Virus record (IMG/VR): IMGVR_UViG_3300042879_004465 | Location: 1 to 60,595 of that record | Reading direction: 5' to 3' (one strand) | Source: a virus | Length of the DNA stretch: 60,595 nucleotides | Part shown: one piece after another, positions 17,072-25,992 of the stretch | Position numbering within the stretch: position 1 is the first letter of the stretch | How the letters are laid out: each line of letters starts with the position of its first letter | The notes under the pieces: model-generated | What the model was told of the DNA's origin: nothing | Databases searched by the model: none | What the model saw: only the letters and a program-made list of their open reading frames with translations | Program-made: the position numbers and the translations under genes

Positions 17072-18183
17072 GCAATTACGATTATAACAATTTGAATGTT
17101 GGAAGTTTGGATTACGCTACCATTAAATCCAACCTGATATCATTCTTTAAAAGATATCCACAACTTGCAAATTTTGATTTTGACAACGAAGCATCTTCTA
17201 TAAATTTATTTTTAGATATTTTGGCTGCTAATACTGCATATAATGGTTACTATTTACATTCGGTTTTGACCAATTCCTTCCCATCGACGGCCACTTCCAA
17301 AAAAGCCATGATGATGAATGCTAGTTTGTACGGAGCATTCATCGAAAATACTATTTCTGCAAGATGTGTGGCTACTTTAAAAAATACAAGCTCTTCTGAA
17401 GTTCCTGCTTTGAGCACTTTTACAGGGACAAGAACAAATGGAAGCCCTTGTTTTTTTTATAATACGGAAGCTATTCCCGTTACGGAGGGTGATAACACCG
17501 TCGCAGTAGAAATGATTTCGGGTAAAGGGGTATATGGATTTGCTCAATTTGATCCTGAAAAATTATATCTGGAATTGCCTTTAAACTACGATCCTACGGC
17601 AATATTGTTCTTGAACAGAGAAGTAGTGGGGTCTACTTATACAGATGTCTCTTGGACCCAAGTAAATAATTTTAGCAATCAAGTTGTTGAGAGTCTTGGA
17701 GGAAAAGTATTCACCGTTTTAAACGGAAAAGATGGATACTACGTTACTACAAATATTCCCGGGGCAATAGCTCCTAGCAATTCTGTTACAATAAAAGCAG
17801 TAGACTCGGATGGTAGTTTATCAAATTCAGCTACAATACTGAGATCAAGAGATTATTCTGGAGTTACTGTAGTGTCTCATACTACTCCCTCCGGGGGAAG
17901 AGACAATGCAACAAAAGATTACATAAAAACCTTTATACCTTACGCATCAAATACAAAAGATCGTTTGGTAACTCAATCTGATTACTTGGATGGGATATAT
18001 CAATATATATTGAGCAATGGAGTAACTACAATACAAAAAGAAGATATATCTGTCACATCTCCATCGGTAGGACAAATAAAAATTTATGTTAATGGACTTT
18101 CTTCTGCTTTGAGAGAAAATTTGATGGTAAATTATTTGGCTACAAGAAAAATGGTTGGAATTTCTCTGACATACGGTCAATAA
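17068..18183 (+). CDS. gp6: Baseplate wedge protein gp6, short form
   Basis: A 371-residue gp6/gpJ-type protein. The N-terminal pattern (LDYATIKSNLISFFKRYPQLANFDF then NLFLDILAANTAYNGYYLHS) is diagnostic of T4 gp6. Middle parts carry the gpJ-like beta region, and the C-terminus (AYLVTQSDYLDGIYQYILSN-type, here RLVTQSDYLDG) is the conserved 'd+vtr.DY...i' motif. T4 gp6 has 660 residues, so this is a compact version nearer to P2 gpJ. gp6 dimers tie the wedges together around the hub. Confidence 0.82.
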   Translation: MSNYDYNNLNVGSLDYATIKSNLISFFKRYPQLANFDFDNEASSINLFLDILAANTAYNGYYLHSVLTNSFPSTATSKKAMMMNASLYGAFIENTISARCVATLKNTSSSEVPALSTFTGTRTNGSPCFFYNTEAIPVTEGDNTVAVEMISGKGVYGFAQFDPEKLYLELPLNYDPTAILFLNREVVGSTYTDVSWTQVNNFSNQVVESLGGKVFTVLNGKDGYYVTTNIPGAIAPSNSVTIKAVDSDGSLSNSATILRSRDYSGVTVVSHTTPSGGRDNATKDYIKTFIPYASNTKDRLVTQSDYLDGIYQYILSNGVTTIQKEDISVTSPSVGQIKIYVNGLSSALRENLMVNYLATRKMVGISLTYGQ

Positions 18184-18184
18184 C

Positions 18185-18805
18185 ATGCTAGTATTTTTCA
18201 ATAATAGTCCCGGAGCATCGACACCAGATTCTGTTGTCACGGGCATAAATCGCATTGTCGAACAAACATTATTGACTCTGCGATCTTTAAATCTTCCGGA
18301 AAAAAACTGGGATGGAGACAAAATCCAAGTTAAAAAACAATTGCCTAAATGGGTTCAAAACACTTATGATGAATATCCATCAAGAGCTCCGGTAGTAGAT
18401 TTTTTTATTAACTATTATCGTTGGATGTTTGATCTTGAAGAGGGATATGGATGTGGATTTTATCTAGAAAATTTAAGAAATTTATCAAATGTTCCTGATA
18501 AATTTTTACAAGGATATGCCGATATTTTATTTGCCGGGGAGTTGGATTTGGATGTGTACCCAGAATTAAAAAATAATTTTAGAAAATGTTTATTAACATA
18601 TCATAGAGATTATGTGAAAATAAAGGGTACGCCCGATGGAATGCGATTTATTTTAAAATCATTATTTGGAGCAACGGTAGCAGAAGTTAGCACTCAATAT
18701 GCCACTAACATCAAAATAATTACTGATATGGATTCAAATTATCAAAATTTATTTAAGTTAATAGCTTGTCCATTTTCATTTAATGTATCATTTGTTTCAC
18801 CATGA
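18185..18805 (+). CDS. Minimal gp7 / tail protein I-like wedge protein
   Basis: A 206-residue protein. Its core (NVPDKFLQGYADILFAGEL then YHRDYVKIKGTPDGMRFIL, KSLFG) matches the 'Y..KGt..g.r.llr.lFG' motif of phage tail protein I (P2 gpI) and of the central part of T4 gp7. T4 gp7 has 1,032 residues, so the outer arms would be missing. It directly follows gp6, as gpI follows gpJ in P2-type phages. Family assignment is good; calling it the gp7 equivalent is inference. Confidence 0.65.
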   Translation: MLVFFNNSPGASTPDSVVTGINRIVEQTLLTLRSLNLPEKNWDGDKIQVKKQLPKWVQNTYDEYPSRAPVVDFFINYYRWMFDLEEGYGCGFYLENLRNLSNVPDKFLQGYADILFAGELDLDVYPELKNNFRKCLLTYHRDYVKIKGTPDGMRFILKSLFGATVAEVSTQYATNIKIITDMDSNYQNLFKLIACPFSFNVSFVSP

Positions 18806-19269
18806 TTAATTTTTTTGAAAAATGCATGAACTTTGCCATGTCTTTGGCATCCAAGGGATTCACTGGGAAAAAAGTTTTGCCAGAGGCAAAAAAACTAAGA
18901 GCGTTGTCCTGTTTTGGAAATGAAGATATATCCCCTTGTCCCCATTTACTAAAAAGCAAACATTTTAAAACTCATTATTGCGGTGCCTGTGGATGCGGGG
19001 ACAAACCCCATACCCAGTTGACAATAGATGGGGAAAAATACGGAAAATTAGATTATCCTTATTTGATTTGTCCATTGAGCATGCCCGGATTTTCCAATTA
19101 TTCTCCAGCAAGCCCAAAAGAAGTGGCAGAAAACACAAGAAAGTCTCAGATAGAAATTTATGATATTATGAGACTTCAAAATATAAAAGTAACTTCTCCA
19201 GAACCAACTGAGGAAGAATATCAAATTTTTCAAAAATTATCAAAATTAGGCAAATCCCCATCAGCCTAA
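18802..19269 (+). CDS. Conserved Cys-rich putative zinc-binding protein
   Basis: A 155-residue protein with conserved-looking metal ligands: C37, C46, H48, C60, C63, C65, H70 and C90 (THYCGACGCGDKPHTQ, LICPLSMPGFSNY). Similar proteins of unknown function occur near baseplate and neck genes in large T4-like environmental phages, as far as I remember. The N-terminal 25 residues form a helix. It overlaps the gp7-like gene by four bases and ends just before the gp13 late promoter. Confidence 0.6.
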   Translation: MINFFEKCMNFAMSLASKGFTGKKVLPEAKKLRALSCFGNEDISPCPHLLKSKHFKTHYCGACGCGDKPHTQLTIDGEKYGKLDYPYLICPLSMPGFSNYSPASPKEVAENTRKSQIEIYDIMRLQNIKVTSPEPTEEEYQIFQKLSKLGKSPSA

Positions 19270-19272
19270 ATA
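19266..19272 (+). promoter_or_regulatory. Late promoter box CTAAATA
   Basis: CTAAATA overlapping the stop codon of the preceding gene, nine bases before the gp13 ATG. Confidence 0.62.
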
Positions 19273-19281
19273 ATTTTTGAA

Positions 19282-20082
19282 ATGGAACCAACAAACAAAG
19301 ACGAATTTATAGCCTATTGCAGAAGAGCTTTAGGGGAACCCGTAATTCAGGTAAACGTCGGGGCAACCCAAGCGGACGATCGTCTTACGGACTGCTTAAA
19401 TTATCTCACAGAAAAACATTTTGATTTCGTTCATAGGGCATTATTTTCTTATCAAATAACACAAAATGACATAACTCGCCAATATATTGATACGGCTACT
19501 CTCGGAGATGCTTTAGGTGCAACAGGCGGGTGGCCGAATGGCACCGATATATTGACAATTAGCAAGGTATATCCAATTACCTCGACCGTTGGAGATTACA
19601 TCTTTGACTTAAGATATCAATTGTCCATGCAGGATTTCTTTGGCATTTTCTTCAACCAAGGAATTGCCCCATACGGAGCTCTTGCAAATTATGAAATGGC
19701 AAGAAGCTATTTGTCTACAATTGAGTATACTTTTGCGTATCCTTGCTCTTATACATTCTCAAAGGCAACTCAGCGCCTTTTCTTGGAACTTTCAAAGGAC
19801 AGATTAAAGGTGGGAAACTATATTTTGCTTGAGGCTTATGTCGGTATCGACGTAGATCAATATCCAAGAATTTGGAGAGATAGAATATTCAAAAGATATT
19901 ACATTGCCATGTTGAAAAAACAATGGGCTCAGAATTTAATGAAATTTGCAAATGTACCATTGACGGGAGGAGCATCAATAAATGCGCCTGCTCTCATGGC
20001 AGATGCTTTAAGGGAAATACAAGAAATAGAAGATAAAATAACTCAAATGTACGAGCCGCCTCCTGACATGCAAATAGGATAA
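19282..20082 (+). CDS. gp13: Neck protein gp13
   Basis: A 266-residue homologue of T4 gp13 (309 residues), which with gp14 closes the filled head and forms the tail-joining neck. It begins TNKDEFIAYCRRALGEPVIQVNVGATQADDRLTDCL across residues 3-38, the typical gp13 start. It has EAYVGIDVDQYPRIWRDRI then MLKKQWAQNLMKF, matching the conserved 'd....v.nd.w...y..A..K.qWG.NL.KF' segment. It is followed after one base by gp14. Confidence 0.88.
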   Translation: MEPTNKDEFIAYCRRALGEPVIQVNVGATQADDRLTDCLNYLTEKHFDFVHRALFSYQITQNDITRQYIDTATLGDALGATGGWPNGTDILTISKVYPITSTVGDYIFDLRYQLSMQDFFGIFFNQGIAPYGALANYEMARSYLSTIEYTFAYPCSYTFSKATQRLFLELSKDRLKVGNYILLEAYVGIDVDQYPRIWRDRIFKRYYIAMLKKQWAQNLMKFANVPLTGGASINAPALMADALREIQEIEDKITQMYEPPPDMQIG

Positions 20083-20083
20083 G

Positions 20084-20989
20084 ATGACAACTAATCCATA
20101 TTTTAATCAAGACGATCCTGGGCAACAAACCCTAATTGAGGATATCACGGTTGAGCTGATTCAAGGAACCGGGAGAGATATAGTATATGTTCCCCGTCAA
20201 TTCGTCAACATTGATAAAATATTTGGAGAAGACATTGCATCTAATTTCAGTGATTCTTATGTTATAGAAGCTTATGTAGAATCTTTCAGGGGATTTGACG
20301 GAACCGATATTGTTAATCAATTCGGCATCGAAGTAAAAGATAAACTTACTTTGGTTATGTCGAAAAGAAGATTTGAGGAGGAAATTACTGCATCAGTTCC
20401 TACGATAACAAGGCCAAGAGAAGGGGATTTAATATACTTTCCTTTGTCAAAAAGCCTTTTTGAGATAAACTTCGTAGAGCATGAAAATCCGTTTTATCCA
20501 ATTGGCAAAAGATATACTTACATGTTGACTTGTGAAATGTTTACATACAGTATGGAGAGAATTGCTACCGGAAACACGGCAATAGACGAAGTATACGATA
20601 CTTCATACAGAACTTTTTACGACATGCTTCTTCCCGGGCCGAGTGGCGCAACATATTTCCACGAAGGCCAATATGTACAACAAACAGGAGGTTCTGGCGG
20701 ATTGGGTCTCATATCCAACTGGAATGGAAACGCAAATGTTCTCACCATCAACATTCTTTCCGGAACATTCAGCCCAGCATTCGCTTTCCAAGTTCTGGGA
20801 GACACCGGAGGGGTATATCCAACTGTCGGTGCTACTTTCACTTCAATCGTGGCGAATCCCAACAAGTATCCTTCATACGGCACAAGCAAGACCCTCAAAG
20901 GAAACAACGAAGACATCGAGCAAGAAAGATTCTCCGACAACGTTGTGTCCTTCGATGAAAACGATCCATTCTCGGAGGGCAACTACTGA
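20084..20989 (+). CDS. gp14: Neck protein gp14
   Basis: A 301-residue homologue of T4 gp14 (256 residues). Features are a G-x-D-I-V-Y-V-P-R start near residue 30, IFGEDIASNF, a FRGFDGTDIVNQFG strand, SKRRFEEEI, then PREGDLIYFPLSKSLFEI and a FEIxxVExExPFYxxGxxYxYxLxC-type stretch. The C-terminal 100 residues are Gly-rich and may be an extra beta module. It overlaps gp15 by one base (TGATG). gp13, gp14 and gp15 appear to be one late operon. Confidence 0.88.
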   Translation: MTTNPYFNQDDPGQQTLIEDITVELIQGTGRDIVYVPRQFVNIDKIFGEDIASNFSDSYVIEAYVESFRGFDGTDIVNQFGIEVKDKLTLVMSKRRFEEEITASVPTITRPREGDLIYFPLSKSLFEINFVEHENPFYPIGKRYTYMLTCEMFTYSMERIATGNTAIDEVYDTSYRTFYDMLLPGPSGATYFHEGQYVQQTGGSGGLGLISNWNGNANVLTINILSGTFSPAFAFQVLGDTGGVYPTVGATFTSIVANPNKYPSYGTSKTLKGNNEDIEQERFSDNVVSFDENDPFSEGNY

Positions 20990-22479
20990 TGTTTGGATCA
21001 TATTACTATGGGGAATATTTAAGAAAAGTTGTAATAGGGTTTGGAACTTTATTCAATAATATTTACGTGGAAACTCCCGACAACGGAGTTAACAAGCAAG
21101 TTCGTGTTCCATTGACTTATGCCCCGAAAGAAAAATTTATAAGAAGATTGCTTGAAGAGTCTTCTATTTCCACTGATACAAAGGTAGGAATACGATTACC
21201 TCAACTAAGCTTTGCGATAAGCCAAGTTGCTGTCGATTCTTCAAGAAGAAGAAACAAGGTCAACAGAGAGATTTATGGAGTAGATGGTTTTTTAGGAAAA
21301 CAAACTTTTGTAGAAGTTCCAATAAACATAAATTTTAACTTGTTTATGTACACCCGTCACATAAACAATACTTTGCAGATAACTGAACAAATTATTCCAT
21401 ACTTTAATCCAGAGTTTAACATAAAAATAAACTTTGGAAACAATAGAGATGATATTACAATTCCTTTGGTGATGATCAATGGAATAAACATCAATGAAAA
21501 ATACGATGGAAATTTTGGAGACAGAAGAATAAACATTTCTAGCATTGGTTTTGTCGCAAAAGCGTACATGTTTAGTCCAGCACAGCCAGTCAGTTTAATT
21601 CCAATAGTAGAAAATTTTGATTTGGATGTTGATGTTGATGTTGATGTTTTTCCTGAGCCACCGCCTAGTCAGTCTTTCCCCAATCCTCCGAGTGGACTGT
21701 CCGTTCTTAGTTTCACAGGAACGGGTGCTACACTTGGATGGACGGACGATGCTGGATCTTTCGGTGAAGATGGCTTCAAGATTTACTACTATGAGGCAGG
21801 AAGCGTTCCTCCAGTCGTTTCTGATTTCTTGCTCATCAGCGGAAACACCTACGTACTCGGAGCAACTGCCCCTGCATTGGAAGGCATTGGGAATGTATCT
21901 CAATTCATTGGAAGTTTGAACCAAGGAGAAACGTATTCTTTCGTTGTTACTTCTTACATAGATGCAGGAAGTTCCGGATATGCAGGACCAGTAAGCATTT
22001 TTACGCCGGGGCCTCCAGCTACTCCAACAGCATTGTTCGTGTCGAGCTTTACTGGCACCGGAGCCACTTTGGGTTGGGTAGATCAAGCATCGGTGCCAAC
22101 AGAAACCCAATTCAAGATTTATTATTACGAAACCGGAAGTGTTCCTCCAGTTTCATCGGACTTCTTGCTCATCAGCGGAAACACCTACGTACTCGGAGCG
22201 ACTTATCCGGCTCAGGCTGGAACGGGCAGCGTAACAGGTTTCATAGGGAACCTAAACGACGGGGAAACATATTCGTTCGTAGTTACTTCGTTCAACGCCG
22301 TGGGAAGTTCCGGATACGCAGGACCAGTAAGCATCTTTACCCCGGGCCCGCCGGATACTCCAACAGGATTAAGAATCGTAAGCTTCACTGGCACGGGAGC
22401 AACTCTGGCTTGGATTGATTCGGAGAGTGCTCCAATTGAAACTGAATTCGTAATTTACGTATACAATCATCTATATTAA
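20989..22479 (+). CDS. gp15: Tail completion protein gp15 fused to fibronectin-III repeats
   Basis: A 496-residue protein. Residues 1-200 match T4 gp15, the terminator that caps the sheath and joins tail to head (MFGSYYYGEYLRKVVIGFG, VRVPLTYAPKEKF, ITEQIIPYFNPEFN). A DV-repeat and Pro linker (211-228) leads to fibronectin-III repeats at about 231-340 and 343-452. A third begins at 456 but stops after 41 residues (EFVIYVYNHLY), half-way through the fold. Repeats 1 and 2 share a 38-base identical DNA stretch. FN3 on virion proteins is thought to aid surface binding. The third repeat is broken; see the next gene. Confidence 0.85.
   Translation: MFGSYYYGEYLRKVVIGFGTLFNNIYVETPDNGVNKQVRVPLTYAPKEKFIRRLLEESSISTDTKVGIRLPQLSFAISQVAVDSSRRRNKVNREIYGVDGFLGKQTFVEVPININFNLFMYTRHINNTLQITEQIIPYFNPEFNIKINFGNNRDDITIPLVMINGININEKYDGNFGDRRINISSIGFVAKAYMFSPAQPVSLIPIVENFDLDVDVDVDVFPEPPPSQSFPNPPSGLSVLSFTGTGATLGWTDDAGSFGEDGFKIYYYEAGSVPPVVSDFLLISGNTYVLGATAPALEGIGNVSQFIGSLNQGETYSFVVTSYIDAGSSGYAGPVSIFTPGPPATPTALFVSSFTGTGATLGWVDQASVPTETQFKIYYYETGSVPPVSSDFLLISGNTYVLGATYPAQAGTGSVTGFIGNLNDGETYSFVVTSFNAVGSSGYAGPVSIFTPGPPDTPTGLRIVSFTGTGATLAWIDSESAPIETEFVIYVYNHLY
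21826..22199 (+). repeat. FN3-coding direct repeat
   Basis: Two exact 38-base copies (21826-21863 and 22162-22199) lie at the same place in FN3 repeats 1 and 2 of gp15, 336 bases apart. That spacing equals one whole FN3 unit, so this is a recent tandem duplication or homogenisation. Confidence 0.9.
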
Positions 22480-22488
22480 AGGCAAAAT

Positions 22489-23883
22489 ATGTCACACATC
22501 GTAAACTACAATAAAAATACACACGATTTATATTTGTATAACGCAGATCCTATCATAGATCGACAAAATCCTTTGAATAATACTTATGAAATGCCGATAG
22601 GATTTAATCCAAATTTTTGGTTAAATCAAGATGAATTTGGCTTTACTGCTTTTAATTTAGATTTTACTGGAGTTGCATTAAGATTTAGAGGTGGGAGTAG
22701 ATGGCAATCAGAAAATAACGCTCCAAATATTGTGCAATTTCATGGATTATCTGGCTTCGGTTTTGGGCAGAGTAATAATGCAGCATTGATGCTTGATGTA
22801 TTTAATAATGGTCTTCCTATAGGAAATTTTTCTATAGTTGAAAATTATAATTTTTGGAACAATATAGGAATACCTGCAGTTTTAATTAGCCCACAACATG
22901 TTTTAGCCGGTGGGCACATGTTTTTAAGCGAGGCTGCTTTTTCGGTTCCAGAATATGATCCAAATCCTTGGAGAGGAACTACTTTTGCAGAATTTGTATT
23001 TTTAGGGACAAATGGAGTAACCTACTCTAGAATTGGTAGATTAAAAATAGCTTTTGGTTCTATGCTTGGGTTCGGACCGCAACCACAACTTGAGGAAACG
23101 GTTGAGCCTTTTTATACTTATAATATTTTTCCTGAATTGGGATTAAATGAGGAAAATTTTTCTCTACTGGCAGGAGACATGCATTTAATTGAGTTGGATA
23201 CTCCTTTTACGGAAGAAGAATTGCAATTTGTTAAAATTTATAAAATAATAAATTATGCATCTTCCCAACTCTCATCTAACAGTAGTTTTACTATAACTTT
23301 TAATCCTCAGAGTATAATTACAGTACGAAATGCAAATGGAACTGAAAGTTTTTTTGATGAAAATTTATTTGACACAACTTGGTCTGGTGTTCCTTTTTGG
23401 GGATATGAAAATGTAGATGCTACAGGTATTATAAGTAGTCAAGCAAATATTTCTGGTTTTACTCCTGTATATGGAGATAGTTTAGCCGTACTTTTAAAAT
23501 ATCATCCGGGATTACAAGAATTGTGTTTTTATAAATTTATTAATGGAGATGGTCGGTGGACGATATCAAGAGGCTCTAAAAACGATCCAGAAAGTGCCGC
23601 ATATAAAGAATCCAAAATTTGGAATGCAGTCAAAAATTATATACAGCAAACTTGTGGGTATACCATAACATTAATAGATAACTTTACAGAAACTGATAAT
23701 ATTGAAATTGATGGATTGGTATACACAAAAGGAGTTACGCTTTCTGCAAATGCAGGCATAGGCGGAATGACATATTTTTACGGAGGGCTGACTTCCGGGA
23801 ACACTTATTCATTCTTAGTAACTGCCAGAAATGCAATAGGATATTCCGGTTACGCCGGTCCTACAGGATTCAGAACTCCTTAA
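22489..23883 (+). CDS. Trypsin-like (S1-fold) virion protein ending in half an FN3 domain
   Basis: A 464-residue protein. Residues 130-340 show an S1 serine-protease layout: ISPQHVLAGGHM (candidate H143), LLAGDMHLIELDTPF (D230) and VYGDSLAVLLKY (S331). A helix with CGYTITLID (389-397) follows, as seen after such domains in other phage and bacterial proteins. The Ser motif reads GDSLA rather than GDSGG, so activity is uncertain. The last 55 residues (SGNTYSFLVTARNAIGYSG, YAGP) equal the second half of the FN3 repeats of gp15. It lies between gp15 and gp16, with AAAGG before its ATG. It could process or decorate the virion, or be an inactive binding domain. Confidence 0.6.
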   Translation: MSHIVNYNKNTHDLYLYNADPIIDRQNPLNNTYEMPIGFNPNFWLNQDEFGFTAFNLDFTGVALRFRGGSRWQSENNAPNIVQFHGLSGFGFGQSNNAALMLDVFNNGLPIGNFSIVENYNFWNNIGIPAVLISPQHVLAGGHMFLSEAAFSVPEYDPNPWRGTTFAEFVFLGTNGVTYSRIGRLKIAFGSMLGFGPQPQLEETVEPFYTYNIFPELGLNEENFSLLAGDMHLIELDTPFTEEELQFVKIYKIINYASSQLSSNSSFTITFNPQSIITVRNANGTESFFDENLFDTTWSGVPFWGYENVDATGIISSQANISGFTPVYGDSLAVLLKYHPGLQELCFYKFINGDGRWTISRGSKNDPESAAYKESKIWNAVKNYIQQTCGYTITLIDNFTETDNIEIDGLVYTKGVTLSANAGIGGMTYFYGGLTSGNTYSFLVTARNAIGYSGYAGPTGFRTP

Positions 23884-23895
23884 TGGAATTAAATA

Positions 23896-24342
23896 ATGGA
23901 AGACGTGAATAAAAATCTTGAATCGTTTTTTGAAATAGAATCCTCGAATCAAAAAATAGAAACCACAAAAACAGCAGGAACGACATCTTCTGCAACTCAG
24001 GATTACGAGTTCGCAAGAAACAACCTAAGATCCCTAATTTCAAACGGATCTCTTGGATTGGAAGGAATAATGAAGGTTGCCTTGGAATCCGACAGTCCAA
24101 GGGCATACGAAGTCTTGGCAAATACGATCAAGACTTTGGCTGAGATAAACGTGAACTTGATGGATGTTTCCGCCAAGTTTGCAGAGACCAACAAAGTGAA
24201 CGTAAAGAACACCACGAACAATTCCATATTCGTTGGGACAACCAAAGATTTGCAGAAATTGCTAAAGAAAGAAAACAATTTTGTTGAAGGTGAATTAAAT
24301 GAACAACCAGCAAAGCGGCTATCGAGCCAACCCGAATCTTAA
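23896..24342 (+). CDS. gp16: Terminase small subunit gp16
   Basis: A 148-residue homologue of T4 gp16 (164 residues), which forms rings that regulate the packaging motor. DYEFARNNLRSLISNGSLGLEGIMKVA (residues 36-62) followed by SPRAYEVLANTIKTLAEINVNLMD is the characteristic helical core 'D...vR.nl..li..g...l......A..s..pRayEVl...i...'. It overlaps gp17 by 44 bases, as in T4. Confidence 0.85.
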   Translation: MEDVNKNLESFFEIESSNQKIETTKTAGTTSSATQDYEFARNNLRSLISNGSLGLEGIMKVALESDSPRAYEVLANTIKTLAEINVNLMDVSAKFAETNKVNVKNTTNNSIFVGTTKDLQKLLKKENNFVEGELNEQPAKRLSSQPES

Positions 24343-25960
24343 AGCTCCGGGAATAAATCTAAACTATACCCAAGAGCAACTTGAAGATTACATAAAGTCT
24401 GCAAAAGATCCGGTTCACTTCATAGAGAAACACGTAAAAATTGTCACTCTGAACTCTGGTCTTTCTCCGTTTCTTTTGTATGATTACCAAAAAAGATTCA
24501 TAAACGAGATTCACAACAACAGGTTCGTAATCTCTAAATTTCCTCGTCAAAGCGGAAAATCCAGCTGCGTGCTCGGATACATAAATCACTACATAAATTT
24601 TCAACCAGACGTGAAAGTGGCGATTCTCGCAAACAAGCAAAAGACGGCAACCGATCTATTCTCAAGATTGCAAATTGCATACGAAAATCTTCCTCAATAT
24701 TTGCAGCAGGGAGTATTGGAATGGAACAAGACTTCCTTGAAACTTGAGAACGGATCTTCCGTTGTCTGTGCTGCAACATCTGCATCAGCAATCCGCGGTG
24801 GTTCTTACAATCTTTTGCTTTTGGACGAGTTTGCATATCTTCCGCAGAACATCGCAGAAGAATTCTATGCATCTACTTATCCGACAATTTCTTCGGGTAC
24901 AACCTCAAAAATCGTAATAGTATCGACGCCACATGGGCTGAACCACTATTACAATCTGTGGGTGAACGCAAAAAGACAGCCCGGCCATCCATTGAAGAAC
25001 AAGTTTGTCCCGGTGGAGATCAGTTGGAGAGAAGTTCCGATGTATCCGGGCGGGCCTTTAAGAGGGGAAGATTGGAAGCAAGAAACAATAGCAAATACAA
25101 GCGAGGAACAATTCAATCAAGAATTTGAATGTTCTTTCATCGGGTCTTCGAATACTCTTGTGTCCTCCTCTAAACTCAATATTCTTGCCCCGAATGACCC
25201 AGTCGAGCAGACAATGGATGGTATCAGAATTTTTGAGCAACCGGATGAGAACAAGACATATTTCTTGTTGGCCGACGTTTCAAGGGGTCAAGGAAACGAC
25301 TACTCCGCTTTTACGGTCGTAGAAGGCTCACAGATGCCCTATAACGTCGTTGCGACCTACCAGAACAATACCATAAGCCCCTTTGCCTATCCGACCGTTA
25401 TAAAGACAATAGCGGAAAAATACAACAATGCCTATGTCATGGTTGAGGTGAATGATGTAGGGGGCCAAGTATGTTCCATTCTTTACAACGATCTTCAATA
25501 CGAGAACATGTTGATGACCCAAACTAGAGGAGTCAAAGGTCAAGTTTTGTCCCAAGGATTCGCCAGAGGAAAGTCCGAAATGGGCATTCGAACCACTGCC
25601 CAAACCAAAAAAATTGGCTGTGCCGTATTGAAGAGATTGGTGGAAGAAGACAAACTTCTGCTGAATGACGACAGAATCATAAGAGAGCTGATGTCTTTCG
25701 TATCAAAATCAAATAGTTTCCGGGCAGAGGATAGCCAAACGGACGACTTGGTAATGTGTTTGGTATTCTTTTCTTGGTTAACGAGACAGGAATATTTTAC
25801 GGATTTGATAGAAACAGCAAAAAATAAATATTCGCAGAACGATTCAATTTCTCCAGAAGATGACAACGTATTATTCATGATGGGAAACAAAGAAAAAAAT
25901 TCAGATGAAATCCCTCCAGATGGCTTATCGGACGGAAATTGCGTATGGTTTTCGGGCTAA
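24299..25960 (+). CDS. gp17: Terminase large subunit gp17
   Basis: A 553-residue homologue of T4 gp17 (610 residues), the DNA-packaging ATPase and nuclease. The ATPase has Walker A FPRQSGKSS (82-89) and Walker B LLLLDE (172-177). The C-terminal nuclease domain begins near LLADVSRGQGNDYS, with the first catalytic Asp, and has a later VEVNDVGG and DDLVMCLVF. AAGG before ATG. The nearest late boxes at its 3' end belong to the next gene. Confidence 0.95.
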   Translation: MNNQQSGYRANPNLKAPGINLNYTQEQLEDYIKSAKDPVHFIEKHVKIVTLNSGLSPFLLYDYQKRFINEIHNNRFVISKFPRQSGKSSCVLGYINHYINFQPDVKVAILANKQKTATDLFSRLQIAYENLPQYLQQGVLEWNKTSLKLENGSSVVCAATSASAIRGGSYNLLLLDEFAYLPQNIAEEFYASTYPTISSGTTSKIVIVSTPHGLNHYYNLWVNAKRQPGHPLKNKFVPVEISWREVPMYPGGPLRGEDWKQETIANTSEEQFNQEFECSFIGSSNTLVSSSKLNILAPNDPVEQTMDGIRIFEQPDENKTYFLLADVSRGQGNDYSAFTVVEGSQMPYNVVATYQNNTISPFAYPTVIKTIAEKYNNAYVMVEVNDVGGQVCSILYNDLQYENMLMTQTRGVKGQVLSQGFARGKSEMGIRTTAQTKKIGCAVLKRLVEEDKLLLNDDRIIRELMSFVSKSNSFRAEDSQTDDLVMCLVFFSWLTRQEYFTDLIETAKNKYSQNDSISPEDDNVLFMMGNKEKNSDEIPPDGLSDGNCVWFSG

Positions 25961-25974
25961 ATAACTTCTAAATA
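25957..25974 (+). promoter_or_regulatory. Two late promoter boxes CTAAATA
   Basis: CTAAATA at 25957-25963 overlaps the gp17 stop, and a second copy lies at 25968-25974, 18 bases before the ATG of the first sheath gene. Two boxes 11 bases apart suggest strong or staggered initiation. Confidence 0.65.
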
Positions 25975-25992
25975 TCATAGAAAGACAAAAAT

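Noticed and set aside
20617-20982. Leftward 121-codon open frame within gp14
   Set aside because: It lies wholly inside a clear gp14 homologue and has no promoter, ribosome-binding site or recognisable product.
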